A DNA stretch of 64,000 nt from Aquimarina sp. ERC-38 (GTDB lineage Bacteria > Bacteroidota > Bacteroidia > Flavobacteriales > Flavobacteriaceae): contig NZ_CP098511.1 of assembly GCF_026222555.1 (NCBI RefSeq), positions 3,825,501 to 3,889,500 of the forward strand, read 5' to 3'. A program made the position numbers and the translations under genes. The first letter of the stretch is position 1. Each line of letters begins with the position of its first letter. A model generated the notes under the pieces. It saw only the letters and a program-made list of their open reading frames with translations. It had not been told where the DNA came from and searched no databases. This document shows positions 1 to 9,113 of this stretch, one piece after another.

Positions 1-1367
1 GAAGCAATATCCTTAGCTCCGCAATATCCCATACCGGCACGTAATCCCCCGATAAATTGATGTATGCTTTCGTACAAGTCCCCTTTATAAGCAACCCTTC
101 CTACAATACCTTCCGGAACTAATTTTTTAATATCATCTTCTACATCCTGAAAGTAGCGGTCTTTTGATCCGGTTTTCATGGCTTCTACAGAACCCATTCC
201 CCGATAAGTTTTAAATTTTCTTCCTTCGTAAATAATGGTTTCTCCGGGAGATTCTTTAGTACCAGCCAGCATAGAACCTAACATAACACTATCTGCTCCG
301 GCCGCAAGGGCTTTAGGAATATCCCCGGTATATCGGATTCCCCCATCGGCAATAACGGGTACTCCACTCCTTTTAATAGCAGCAGCTACTTCAAGAACCG
401 CAGAAAATTGCGGAAAACCAACGCCTGCAACCACTCGGGTAGTACAAATAGACCCGGGACCAATACCTACTTTTACTGCATCTGCTCCGGCATCTACCAG
501 ATACCTGGCAGCTTCTGCCGTTGCAATATTACCTACCACAACTTCTAGTGCTGTAAACCTTGATTTAACTTTTTGTAAGACTTCCACTACGGTTTTAGTA
601 TGACCATGAGCTGTGTCAATAACTACTGCATCCACGCCTGCATTCACTAATGCTTCTGCCCTTTCGACTGCATCCGGAGTAACACCAATGGCAGCAGCAA
701 CCCGTAATCTACCTAAACTATCTTTATTTGAACTAGGTTTTAAGGTAAGTTTGGTAATATCACGAAACGTAATTAAACCTACCAGGCTATTATTTTTATC
801 TACTACCGGTAATTTTTCAATTTTATTTTCCTGGAGAATCACCTCGGCTTCTTTTAAAGAAGTTCCTTCTGCCACAGTTACCAGATTGTCCGTAGTCATA
901 ACCTCAGAAATTGGGCGGTCATCATTCTTTTCAAATCGTAAATCCCTGTTAGTCACAATTCCGATAAGTTTCATTTGATCATCCACGATAGGAATCCCCC
1001 CTATACTATATTCCCGCATATAGTTTTTTGCGTCCAGTACCTTAGCAGTTAAAGGTAAAGTTACCGGGTCTATAATCATCCCACTTTCTGCACGTTTGAC
1101 TTTACGTACCTTCATGGCCTGTTCTTCAATAGACATGTTTTTATGTAAGACCCCAATACCACCTTCCTGTGCCATAGCAATCGCCATACTGCTTTCAGTT
1201 ACCGTATCCATCGCAGCGGAAATTACAGGAACATTCAGGTTAATATTACGTGTAAAACGGGTCTGTATATTTACTTCTCTGGGAAGTACTTCTGAAAAAG
1301 CAGGAACTAATAGAACATCATCGTAAGTAAGACCTTCTCCGACGATTTTGGATTCATGTGCAGTCAT
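1..1367 (-). CDS. guaB: IMP dehydrogenase, 3' end cut by window edge
   Basis: Catalyses NAD-dependent oxidation of IMP to XMP, the first committed step of GMP synthesis, in the cytosol. The reverse-strand reading begins [20 protein letters not shown] at the ATG at 1367-1365 and stays open to base 1, giving about 455 residues. The family is usually about 490 residues, so only the C-terminal end is missing. A pair of CBS domains lies roughly at residues 95-205. The catalytic loop reads GPGSICTTR, with the active-site cysteine, and is followed by the phosphate-binding DGGIRYTGD segment and the YRGMGS flap. Plus-strand reading frames over this stretch are shadows. A TATATTTG box about 25 bases upstream suggests its own promoter. 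Identity is very secure. Confidence 0.97.
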   Translation of the reverse strand, partial: MTAHESKIVGEGLTYDDVLLVPAFSEVLPREVNIQTRFTRNINLNVPVISAAMDTVTESSMAIAMAQEGGIGVLHKNMSIEEQAMKVRKVKRAESGMIIDPVTLPLTAKVLDAKNYMREYSIGGIPIVDDQMKLIGIVTNRDLRFEKNDDRPISEVMTTDNLVTVAEGTSLKEAEVILQENKIEKLPVVDKNNSLVGLITFRDITKLTLKPSSNKDSLGRLRVAAAIGVTPDAVERAEALVNAGVDAVVIDTAHGHTKTVVEVLQKVKSRFTALEVVVGNIATAEAARYLVDAGADAVKVGIGPGSICTTRVVAGVGFPQFSAVLEVAAAIKRSGVPVIADGGIRYTGDIPKALAAGADSVMLGSMLAGTKESPGETIIYEGRKFKTYRGMGSVEAMKTGSKDRYFQDVEDDIKKLVPEGIVGRVAYKGDLYESIHQFIGGLRAGMGYCGAKDIA

Positions 1368-1391
1368 GGCAACTAAAAATTTAATTGCAGG

Positions 1392-1399
1392 CAAATATA
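1392..1399 (-). promoter_or_regulatory. candidate -7 box for guaB
   Basis: On the minus strand this reads TATATTTG, a match to the Bacteroidota -7 consensus TAnnTTTG, 25 bases ahead of the guaB start. No TTTG -33 element is visible at the usual 19-21 base distance, so only the -7 half is supported. Confidence 0.5.
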
Positions 1400-1523
1400 A
1401 TGCTTTTTCAAGGGATTCATAAGGTAGAAAAAGTTTTAATTCCAGTAATTTCGTATTTGACCATACGCCACTACCTTCATATTACCTTAAATTAAAAATA
1501 ATTGCTATTTAAAAATAGTCAGA

Positions 1524-2036
1524 TTATGCCGCTTCTTCAAAAGCAATATAATTTACTAACTTGCCATTCGTACTAAATACCGGAAATCCTTGAATCTTAC
1601 AGATATACGTAGAATTATCTTTTCTGTAATTTAAAACGGAAACTTCAAAAGGTAATGCTTCCTTCACCGCTTTACCCACTTTAGTAGTAGTTAGTTTACA
1701 GGTATCCCGGCCCTGAAACATTTTAGGCGATTTTCCAATAACTTCCTGAGGAATATATCCATTCATTCGTTTTATATTATGAGAAGCATATACAATTTCT
1801 AAAGTAGGTGTAGTTACTACTACTACTTTATGATTCACCACCATTTCTTTAACGTAGTCTTCATTAAAATTCCATTTAACCGAAATCTTATTAAGCTGGT
1901 CAATATCGTTTTTAAAATTAATAACGCTTTCAAAATACTCACTATAAAATTCCCAGGAGTTTAAAGGTAAAATACTATTAAAACTACTTTTGTAATAATT
2001 AGCCATCACATTATCGTACACTCTAAATTCTTTCAT
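1524..2036 (-). CDS. Stand-alone LOV-like PAS domain protein
   Basis: A 170-residue soluble protein. Residues 1-65 form an uncharacterised helical N-terminus and about 68-168 form one PAS domain. The PAS part resembles LOV sensors: MNGYIPQEVIGKSPKMFQG corresponds to the LOV helix usually read as GRNCRFLQG, and NYRKDNSTY matches the LOV NYRKDG strand. The cysteine that forms the flavin adduct in true LOV domains is replaced here by proline (about residue 104), so blue-light photochemistry of the usual kind is not expected. There is no output domain such as a kinase, cyclase or helix-turn-helix. It is transcribed alone, between guaB and the TonB receptor operon. The role is unknown; it may bind a ligand or partner protein. 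The PAS fold is secure, the function is not. Confidence 0.8.
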   Translation of the reverse strand: MKEFRVYDNVMANYYKSSFNSILPLNSWEFYSEYFESVINFKNDIDQLNKISVKWNFNEDYVKEMVVNHKVVVVTTPTLEIVYASHNIKRMNGYIPQEVIGKSPKMFQGRDTCKLTTTKVGKAVKEALPFEVSVLNYRKDNSTYICKIQGFPVFSTNGKLVNYIAFEEAA

Positions 2037-2169
2037 AGCTTAAATTTTAATTTTTTACTAAATTATATAATATTACTGTACGCTATAGGTGAACATAAGT
2101 TAATTATATGGTTTAACAATAGTTAATTAATTCTTACGGATATCCTATTTTATCAAATTTACAGTTCAA

Positions 2170-4662
2170 TTACCAGGTAAATTGTAAGGTTGCAAACCAA
2201 TTAAATGGTGCTGAAGGTAAGATACCCGGACCCGGATATCCGGTAGCTCTCTGCGTAAAATAAGAACTATCAAAGAGATTGCCAATCCCAGTCTCTAGTT
2301 TCCATTTTCTGTAGGTATAAGATAATGATACGTCTACTACGCTATAGGACGGGATAATTCCTTTAATACCTTCTTCCAGTGTTTCGGGAGCGCTCAGCTT
2401 AGAATTCGTAGCATCGGTAAACTGTTCACTTAGATAAGTAAACTGAATACTTGCCAAAAAATTACCATATCCGCCGTTAATCCCGGATTTTACATTATAC
2501 CTCGGAATAAATTCTACCTTATTTCCTTCAACAATCTGATTAGAATTCACGTTATTATTTACAGAGGTATATTCGGACTGCGTTATGGCTGCGTTTAAAA
2601 AAACGGATAAACGATACTGGGGATTCTCCGGAAATATCAAATTAGCAAGATTCCAATCTACAAAACTTTCTAAACCGTAGATAAAAGCATCTCCGATATT
2701 AGTACGCTCCCGCGCGGCACGGTTATTCGTAAATTCGCCAATTCGATCTGCATACAATAAACCGAATACGTTAATATCATAGGACAAATTTTTTCCGATC
2801 TTACCCCGTACTCCTATATCCGCGGTACCCCCTTTTTCATCACTTATTAATTCGTTTACAATAGAACTGGGGTTTACAATCCGTATATCATTAAAGGTAA
2901 CGGATCTGTAGTTTTGAGATACATTAGCATAATATTCACGTGAATCCGTTGCATTATAACTTAGACCTACTCCAGCTAGTAGGAATGTCCGGTCCAAGTC
3001 GCGATCATCTCTTCTGAAACCAATGAGTTCAGGATTGTTTGCATTATCAAATATTACTTCTGAAAAAAGTCCTCTTGAAGATGTTTGAATATTTTCAAAA
3101 CGCAATCCGGGCGTAATCGAAAAATTATCAGTTAAGTTAAAAATATTTTCAATAAAAAAAGCGATGTTTTGGTTAGGAAAAGTAAAATCAGATTGATTAG
3201 GATAACTGGGAAATTCATTAGTACGAAAACTAAAATCAGCATCTGTTCCTAAACTTCCGGCCCCTTGTCTTGCCGTATTGTCTGCTTTATAATATTTACT
3301 ACCTATAAGAAATACTGCCTTTTTATTAAAAACCATATAGCGAGTTAGCAAGCGAGCTTCTGCCCCATAATTGGAAAAGGTATTATCAATAATGTCCCTG
3401 GGGTTTACAAAATTTCCTTCAAAATCCTGTTCGTCATCTACAAAGATGGGATTTGAGTTCAAATTTCCAGGTACTCCTCTAAAACCAACGGCCTGCCGTT
3501 GTGCATCCAGTGCAAAAAGGTTCAGGCTAAAATCTGTTTTTTCAGTTAACTGATGTTTAAATTGTAAAGAATATAACTGCCAATTGACCTTGAACCAATT
3601 TCGGGTACGATTTGAAAATTCCGGGTTATTATTAAATTGCGTATCGGTTAACCCACCGGGTTGCTGTGCCAGATAATCCAGGTAGGTTATATCTAAAGAC
3701 AAGGATGTACGGTCGCTAAACGCATATTCTAAATGTCCAAATACATTATGTGAATTAAATTTTGAGTTTTCACGAAAGGTATTTCCGGTTTTATAGTGAT
3801 AATATGTATAGTAACTGAATTTACCTAATGTACCACTAAGGCTGGTAAAACTAGTAAATAATCCGAATGAACCTAAGGATTGCCGGGTAGTAATTTCTAA
3901 AGGTTTTGATAATACCGGGCGCTTCATTTTAAAGTTGATCAGTCCGCCAAATTGTGTCCCATATTGAAGGGAAGCCGCACCTCTAACAATTTCAATTTTT
4001 TCCAAAGCTTCCGGAGGTGGCGTATAATAGCTTTCGGGATATCCTAAAACATCTGCACTAATATCATAACCGTTTTGACGCGTATTAAAATTAGCAGTTC
4101 GGTTAGGGTCTAGTCCCCTACCTCCTATATTTAATTGCAAACCACCTGCACTGGATTCGTAAATATTAAGACCTACTACCTGTGCATAGATTTGTCTCGC
4201 ATTATTAGCAGCAATGTTACCGAGGGTGTTATCTAACAGAACGACCTCGCTCTTTTTACCCGCGTAAATTGCCGTACCTTCCACGGGTTTTAATTGTTGT
4301 AAACCAAATATTTCTTTTCGGCGTTGGCTAAGTACTACTTCTGATAATTGTTCACCTAACAATTCTAATTGAAAATCAATAGTGACATCACTAATTATCT
4401 CTACGTTTTTCTTTTGAATTTTATAGCTATAGCCGTAAGCAAGTACCGTATAAGCCCCTTTTTCTATATTTAGAAGTTTAAATGTTCCGGCTTTATCCGT
4501 AATACTTCTGTTTCCGGTTTCTTTCAGGTATACTTCTGCGTTTTCAAGAGGAGTACCGGTTTCATCATATACAATTCCGGTAAGTATATGTTGGCTAAAA
4601 ATTGCCTTACCGGAAAAAAATATAAACAGGCAAAGTATAAATCTATAAACCTTTGATCTCAT
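2170..4662 (-). CDS. TonB-dependent outer-membrane receptor (FecA-like)
   Basis: An 830-residue outer-membrane receptor, inferred to import a metal chelate. A signal peptide spans about residues 1-23 and is followed by a carboxypeptidase-regulatory-like beta domain (about 25-100). The plug domain (about 120-235) contains GGRGLDPNRTANFNTRQNG and EKIEIVRGAASLQYGTQFGG. The rest is a 22-strand-type barrel ending FNWFATLQFTW with a terminal aromatic residue. Its start lies inside the end of the gamma-carboxylase homologue gene (20 base overlap), so translation is probably coupled. It is the last gene of an operon with a DUF4856 lipoprotein, an imelysin-like lipoprotein and that membrane enzyme. 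Imelysin proteins elsewhere are tied to iron uptake, which makes a ferric chelate a plausible but unproven cargo. Confidence 0.93.
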   Translation of the reverse strand: MRSKVYRFILCLFIFFSGKAIFSQHILTGIVYDETGTPLENAEVYLKETGNRSITDKAGTFKLLNIEKGAYTVLAYGYSYKIQKKNVEIISDVTIDFQLELLGEQLSEVVLSQRRKEIFGLQQLKPVEGTAIYAGKKSEVVLLDNTLGNIAANNARQIYAQVVGLNIYESSAGGLQLNIGGRGLDPNRTANFNTRQNGYDISADVLGYPESYYTPPPEALEKIEIVRGAASLQYGTQFGGLINFKMKRPVLSKPLEITTRQSLGSFGLFTSFTSLSGTLGKFSYYTYYHYKTGNTFRENSKFNSHNVFGHLEYAFSDRTSLSLDITYLDYLAQQPGGLTDTQFNNNPEFSNRTRNWFKVNWQLYSLQFKHQLTEKTDFSLNLFALDAQRQAVGFRGVPGNLNSNPIFVDDEQDFEGNFVNPRDIIDNTFSNYGAEARLLTRYMVFNKKAVFLIGSKYYKADNTARQGAGSLGTDADFSFRTNEFPSYPNQSDFTFPNQNIAFFIENIFNLTDNFSITPGLRFENIQTSSRGLFSEVIFDNANNPELIGFRRDDRDLDRTFLLAGVGLSYNATDSREYYANVSQNYRSVTFNDIRIVNPSSIVNELISDEKGGTADIGVRGKIGKNLSYDINVFGLLYADRIGEFTNNRAARERTNIGDAFIYGLESFVDWNLANLIFPENPQYRLSVFLNAAITQSEYTSVNNNVNSNQIVEGNKVEFIPRYNVKSGINGGYGNFLASIQFTYLSEQFTDATNSKLSAPETLEEGIKGIIPSYSVVDVSLSYTYRKWKLETGIGNLFDSSYFTQRATGYPGPGILPSAPFNWFATLQFTW

Positions 4663-6001
4663 CTTGAAAAGGAATTATCCAGTCTTTATGTTTAAAAGAA
4701 TCCGTTATTAGTGTTAAGTCCACTTCCGGGTCTACGAACGGAGTGCTTAACCTTCCGTTTAAAGTAACGTAGCTATCTGCATAGACAGAAACATTGGTTT
4801 GATTTTTAGTTTCAAAAAAGTCTTCAAGATAATGAGCATATTCTAGGATAAAATCAGGTTGCGTTGCCATTTGTTTTTCCTGGAAACTGGTTAGAAAATC
4901 CCTATTGTTAACGTAAAACCGTTTATTTGTTTTTTGATCCACTACTTTAAAAGTTATATAACCTGCTTTTTCCATCAGCATCACCCGCCATGAAAACCGA
5001 TACCCCTGTTCTGTCCAAAATAACTCTCCGGGATATAGCACATAACGGAAGGGCAAAGCTAATTGAACCAAAAAGAAACAGCCTATAATGGGATAAATAA
5101 TTTTTTTATTTTTTAAAGAGAAATCATATTGATCCTTGATAGGTACTGATTTTTCGTTAAACGGTAACAGGTGATTTACAAAATTTAAAATCTTATGATG
5201 AATTCCGGCATCAAAAAATACCATTGCACTCACAATCATAATGTACGGAAACATCCCTATAGGAAATAGCACCCGTGTCAATACGTGAAAAATTACGACC
5301 AGAAAAAATGCCACTCCCCTGGTTTTTCGATACCATAGTAGTGCCGGAATACATAGGTCGTACAGAGCACCTGAATAACTAAACAGATAGTGTACCCATT
5401 CTTTTTGCAATAAATCTCCTAATAAAGGAGTATCAAACTTAGAAGGCAACCAGATTTTTAAAGGCATGGCATGAAGTAACCAATCCGAATTTAACTTAGC
5501 TAATCCGGCATAAAAATAGACAATGGTTAATAATATTTTAATTGCATCCATACACCATTGCGGAATTTTACGGTAGGCATATCCTTTATAGTAAGCATCT
5601 ATTGAAAAATAGGCATTTGCCGGTAAAAAAATAAGCAGAAAACTTAGAATACTTATAAAGTAATAATGGTTAAGGTAGGTGGTTTTATCCATTAATTCAA
5701 TATATGTAAAGCTTAGAAAAAAGCTGACTATTGCTATTCTATATTTAAAACCAATAGTTATAAACAGCGCAGATAAACCACATATTACAAATAATATATA
5801 AGTGTAAGCACCCATAGGTTTAACCCATTCGAATCCGTAATAAGAAAAGAAAAAATTGGGCTGTATGTACAATTTATCAATCCAGCCGTAGCTCCAGAAC
5901 CTAATGATACTTATACACATCATGATCCCGAATAAAATACGAAATACCGCTAAAGGCGCGGCATCCGTATGTTTTTTAAAGTATGTAAGGGGAAGTATCA
6001 A
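4643..6001 (-). CDS. HTTM / vitamin K-dependent gamma-carboxylase family membrane protein
   Basis: A 452-residue integral membrane protein of the HTTM/VKGC family. Residues 1-270 carry several transmembrane helices and a soluble region follows from about 325. It resembles animal gamma-glutamyl carboxylase well beyond the membrane part. DKTTYLNHYYF (His112) and YFYAGLAKLNSDW (Lys169) correspond to the human segments holding His160 and catalytic-base Lys218, with nearly the same spacing. FPIGMFPYIM and the C-terminal segments WTEQGYRFSW, FVDPEVD and WIIPF also have counterparts. In animals this enzyme uses reduced vitamin K, CO2 and O2 to carboxylate glutamates; menaquinone could serve in Bacteroidota, but activity here is inferred. 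It starts 3 bases after the imelysin gene and overlaps the TonB receptor gene by 20 bases. The family call is secure, the reaction is not. Confidence 0.9.
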   Translation of the reverse strand: MILPLTYFKKHTDAAPLAVFRILFGIMMCISIIRFWSYGWIDKLYIQPNFFFSYYGFEWVKPMGAYTYILFVICGLSALFITIGFKYRIAIVSFFLSFTYIELMDKTTYLNHYYFISILSFLLIFLPANAYFSIDAYYKGYAYRKIPQWCMDAIKILLTIVYFYAGLAKLNSDWLLHAMPLKIWLPSKFDTPLLGDLLQKEWVHYLFSYSGALYDLCIPALLWYRKTRGVAFFLVVIFHVLTRVLFPIGMFPYIMIVSAMVFFDAGIHHKILNFVNHLLPFNEKSVPIKDQYDFSLKNKKIIYPIIGCFFLVQLALPFRYVLYPGELFWTEQGYRFSWRVMLMEKAGYITFKVVDQKTNKRFYVNNRDFLTSFQEKQMATQPDFILEYAHYLEDFFETKNQTNVSVYADSYVTLNGRLSTPFVDPEVDLTLITDSFKHKDWIIPFQDEIKGL

Positions 6002-6004
6002 CTA

Positions 6005-7120
6005 TTAATCTCCGTCTGCATCTACAAAATCTACAGATACCGACATAGCAGAAAGCATATCAGCTTTAAGTAGTATTACGTTTTTCTGAAGTTCATCATA
6101 AATATTTAACATCAGTTTGTTATTACTCTTGACCTGCTCGGATAGATTATCTTTTAAGTTTTCAGACATCATTTTGACTGCATTGAATTGATTATTTATC
6201 AATACTCCTAAATTTTCACCGTTCTTTAAGGTATTTAAAAACCGAAGATAAGAATTAAAACCAGGTCCTTCTTTTTTAGTTCCAAAGGAGTTTCCATTAA
6301 AGAAATCCTGCATGGCTTGCAAATTCAGTAAAAATAATTCTTTTGATAAAGTTCCGTCATAATAGGCTTCAATTTTATCTGCCCGGCTTTCTCCTGAAAA
6401 AATACCTGCGGGAATCCCAATTTTTCCGGCTCTTAAATTACGTTCGTAATGAAATATATAATCATTAACCAGTTTATTAAAAGAACTGGTAGCGGAAGAA
6501 CCGTTGTTTGCTATAAAATCATCTCTAAAATTAGTTTTCCAATCCACTACAATTTCCTTGGTCATGGTAGCCATACGTTGAACTACATCAGTTACATAAT
6601 TTTTATAAGCAGTTCCGGTAGTATTATCCGTATAAACGCTAAGATTTGTTTCTGAGTCTGCTGCCAAACCATTAAGTAAATAATCCAGTGCTCCAAAACC
6701 TTGTTCATCTTGTTTAGAAACAGCTGTAAGGTTATATTGACCGCTAGTAAGGTTATTCAAAATATTTTCAGTATCTACCGGATAAGAGTTCATAAAACTA
6801 CTAAAGGCTAAAGATTCTGCTTTTCCAATCTGAAACATACTTACCCGTTGCCAGGCTCTATAGGCATCTGCCCAGGCTAATTTTAAATTTTCAAAAGATG
6901 TTGTATCCGGTGTGGTAGTAAATTTATTTGAAGCGCTTTCTAATAATACTATTTTTGCCTCAAAGCTTTCATAAGCAGGAATGATAATATTGTCTGCTAT
7001 ATTGGTTAGCATTTCCTGACGGTTAAAATTATCATCAAGAGATCCGTTACTACTATCATCCTCGCTACAGGCGGTTAAAAGGAGAAGAGAAATAAAGAAG
7101 GTGCCTATTACTTTTTTCAT
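6005..7120 (-). CDS. Imelysin-like (peptidase M75 family) lipoprotein
   Basis: A 371-residue lipoprotein with signal sequence MKKVIGTFFISLLLLTAC; the lipobox cysteine is residue 18, followed by SEDDSS. The helical imelysin fold is recognisable from LAWADAYRAWQRVSMFQIGK (about 81-100) and DEQGFGALDYLLNG (about 138-151). Imelysins such as IPPA carry a GxHxxE iron-site motif at the latter position. Here it reads GFGALD, so both the histidine and the glutamate are altered. This suggests a subfamily that does not bind iron in the same way, despite sitting beside a TonB receptor. It is the second gene of a four-gene operon, 54 bases after the DUF4856 lipoprotein gene and 3 bases before the gamma-carboxylase homologue. 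No peptidase activity should be assumed. Confidence 0.88.
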   Translation of the reverse strand: MKKVIGTFFISLLLLTACSEDDSSNGSLDDNFNRQEMLTNIADNIIIPAYESFEAKIVLLESASNKFTTTPDTTSFENLKLAWADAYRAWQRVSMFQIGKAESLAFSSFMNSYPVDTENILNNLTSGQYNLTAVSKQDEQGFGALDYLLNGLAADSETNLSVYTDNTTGTAYKNYVTDVVQRMATMTKEIVVDWKTNFRDDFIANNGSSATSSFNKLVNDYIFHYERNLRAGKIGIPAGIFSGESRADKIEAYYDGTLSKELFLLNLQAMQDFFNGNSFGTKKEGPGFNSYLRFLNTLKNGENLGVLINNQFNAVKMMSENLKDNLSEQVKSNNKLMLNIYDELQKNVILLKADMLSAMSVSVDFVDADGD

Positions 7121-7174
7121 TTTCTAAGTTTTATAATTTTCCAATTAAAGTTTTATCCTACAGAGTAGCATTCT

Positions 7175-8407
7175 TTAGCTTCCGGCTTCGGAAATTGTTA
7201 TTCCGTATATAGTTGCGATATTCTCTGAAACCGTTTGTAAATCTTCTGGAGTTACCTCCCAAAATCCGGTAGTTCCAGGAAGAATTTGATTTAACCAACC
7301 TTCTACCTGTTGCCCATTTACTAAGGCTGCACTACTCATATCATTTCTGGTAAACTGAAGGCTGTAAATAAATCCATAACCTTCAGATAAATCATGAAAT
7401 ACATCTGCATAATCAATAGTCCCGGATTCTAGTTTTGATTTTCCTTGTTGTAAATAGTAGATAGCCCGGATGGCGATAATTTCAGAAATTTTATTTTTAA
7501 GAATACCCGCCTGTTCATCTCTAACTTCATAGTTACCGGCTACGATGGCTGCTCTACCTAATTTAAATGCATTATAAATCTCCGTTGCAATTCCAGCGTA
7601 ATCTTCATCATTTTCTACTCTACCGATATATTTATTTAAAAAACTATCATCTTCTCCAATAGTAGTATTCGGATTTTCTTTATCTGCTGATGCTCCGTAC
7701 ACATATCCATAAGCTTCATCCCACTTGTGTTCCATATTGGTATAAGACTTCCCTTCTACCGTGACACCATTAGTATTATTTTCGCGATTATCCGCTTCAT
7801 CCAGGATACCCGGGCTTAAGTAGTTATTTATAGCCTGGTCAACCATTAAGGCACCGATTAAACTTTTTGCAAACGCCTGATTCAATTCTAAGCCTTTTGC
7901 AGTTACATATCGCGTTGGAGGATTAGACCCACCTTCTTCTATACTTCCGGCAACTCCCGCGCTTGCAGTTTCTTCCCATCGTGGGAATACTTCGCTATAT
8001 TGACGCTCTATCCAATCTTGAAAGGTTGATTTAATGGCAGTACCTTCCGTAGCATTAGTACCAAATAGGTCAAATGAAGCAGCTACTTTACTACGGATAT
8101 TTTTATCACTATTATTTAAATTCGCATTGTTAAAATTATTTTCTCCTTCTTTATGACTGAATTGCGCCTTTAATGTTTCTATTGTTACGTTTGGATCAGT
8201 CAAATTACTAACTAATTCTTCTGCCATGGCAATACGAGTAGTTTGCCCACTGAAGCTAACAGTACTTTCGCCATCTCTTTCAAAAGAATAGGTTGTAGGT
8301 GCTTCTATTAATATAGTTTCCATATCTGTACCTTCGTCATCAGAAGAACAGGAAAATAGTAATCCGGTAATTGCAAGTGATAAAAAACTTTGTGTAAGTA
8401 GCTTCAT
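7175..8407 (-). CDS. DUF4856 domain lipoprotein
   Basis: A 410-residue lipoprotein: the signal peptide ends at LLFSCSSDDEG, with the lipid-anchored cysteine near residue 20 and an acidic stretch after it that would favour surface export in Bacteroidota. The remainder (TTYSFERDGESTVSFSGQTTRIAMAEEL near the start, EHKWDEAYGYVYG in the middle) matches the DUF4856 type found together with imelysins. The domain has no defined biochemical role. It is the first gene of the operon DUF4856, imelysin, gamma-carboxylase homologue, TonB receptor, and it has the best promoter match in the window upstream. A part in surface capture of iron or another metal, or as substrate of the membrane enzyme, is inference from gene order only. 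Confidence 0.85.
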   Translation of the reverse strand: MKLLTQSFLSLAITGLLFSCSSDDEGTDMETILIEAPTTYSFERDGESTVSFSGQTTRIAMAEELVSNLTDPNVTIETLKAQFSHKEGENNFNNANLNNSDKNIRSKVAASFDLFGTNATEGTAIKSTFQDWIERQYSEVFPRWEETASAGVAGSIEEGGSNPPTRYVTAKGLELNQAFAKSLIGALMVDQAINNYLSPGILDEADNRENNTNGVTVEGKSYTNMEHKWDEAYGYVYGASADKENPNTTIGEDDSFLNKYIGRVENDEDYAGIATEIYNAFKLGRAAIVAGNYEVRDEQAGILKNKISEIIAIRAIYYLQQGKSKLESGTIDYADVFHDLSEGYGFIYSLQFTRNDMSSAALVNGQQVEGWLNQILPGTTGFWEVTPEDLQTVSENIATIYGITISEAGS

Positions 8408-8444
8408 TTTTATTTGGACTTGTTATAAATAATAAATTTGATGA

Positions 8445-8477
8445 CAAATATACAACGGTAAGTTTCATATTACCAAA
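8445..8477 (-). promoter_or_regulatory. Promoter of the DUF4856-imelysin-HTTM-TonB operon
   Basis: Read on the minus strand there is a TTTG (8477-8474), then 21 bases, then TATATTTG (8452-8445), matching the Bacteroidota housekeeping-sigma consensus TTTG-N19-21-TAnnTTTG. It lies 38 bases upstream of the DUF4856 start codon. This is the best two-part promoter match found in the window. Confidence 0.65.
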
Positions 8478-8660
8478 TTATTTATACTAAATCTAAATAA
8501 AGATAGGTTATTAAATTGTTATCGAAATCAGTTCGAAGAAATTAAATATATAACTTGAACATATTCAGCTATTTAAACTCCTATAAACCGGGAAAAAGAT
8601 CAGCAATTACCATTTTTTTACTGAAGTAATACTTGTAATTACTTTTTAAAATCTTAAGTT

Positions 8661-9101
8661 TTAATACTTTTTACGAAGCTCTGTTGCCCAGTTAATTAAG
8701 TCTTTTTTTTCTGCTTCTGTTAAATCTCCATGAAGCCATGTATAAGATAATAAGGGCATTTCACCTTCTTCTACTTCTTCAATTAATTCTTCCAGTTTGT
8801 GGTCTTTTTTCTTATCACTATACGTTGCCCAATCCGAAACATTAAAATGTTCTTTTCCTTCTTCTATATGATGGTCAATAAAAAAGGAAAAAGGGGCAAT
8901 AGAAGCATACCAGGGATAAACGCTGTGATTACTATGACAATCGTAACAATCTGTTTTAAAAATTTGTTGTACGCCGGGAGTGATATTGGTTTCTTTTTCA
9001 AAAAGCTCAACTGATTGATATCCTGCATCATTTTTTGCAGGGTTAAAAAATTGCAGTACAACTATAAGAACAACAATAAGGATAAATATTTTCTTTTTCA
9101 T
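8661..9101 (-). CDS. Haem-binding domain protein (CxxCH)
   Basis: A 146-residue protein with an N-terminal hydrophobic segment (residues 4-18) acting as signal or anchor. It has one cytochrome-type haem attachment motif, CYDCH (residues 52-56), followed by SNHSVYPWYASIAPFSFFI, a pattern typical of the Haem_bd (PF14376) family. Near the C-terminus EGEMPLLSYTWLH may supply the axial methionine (inference). It should be exported and carry covalent haem c in the periplasm, as a small electron carrier or sensor. It is 12 bases downstream of the HMG-CoA lyase gene and likely co-transcribed, although no functional link is known. Confidence 0.85.
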   Translation of the reverse strand: MKKKIFILIVVLIVVLQFFNPAKNDAGYQSVELFEKETNITPGVQQIFKTDCYDCHSNHSVYPWYASIAPFSFFIDHHIEEGKEHFNVSDWATYSDKKKDHKLEELIEEVEEGEMPLLSYTWLHGDLTEAEKKDLINWATELRKKY

Positions 9102-9113
9102 AAATTGAAGTGG

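Noticed and set aside
235..1326. Three plus-strand reading frames of 76-122 residues over the left edge
   Set aside because: They lie antisense to guaB, whose minus-strand translation is intact and conserved throughout. Their composition (Ala, Ser, Thr-rich) is typical of an antisense shadow.
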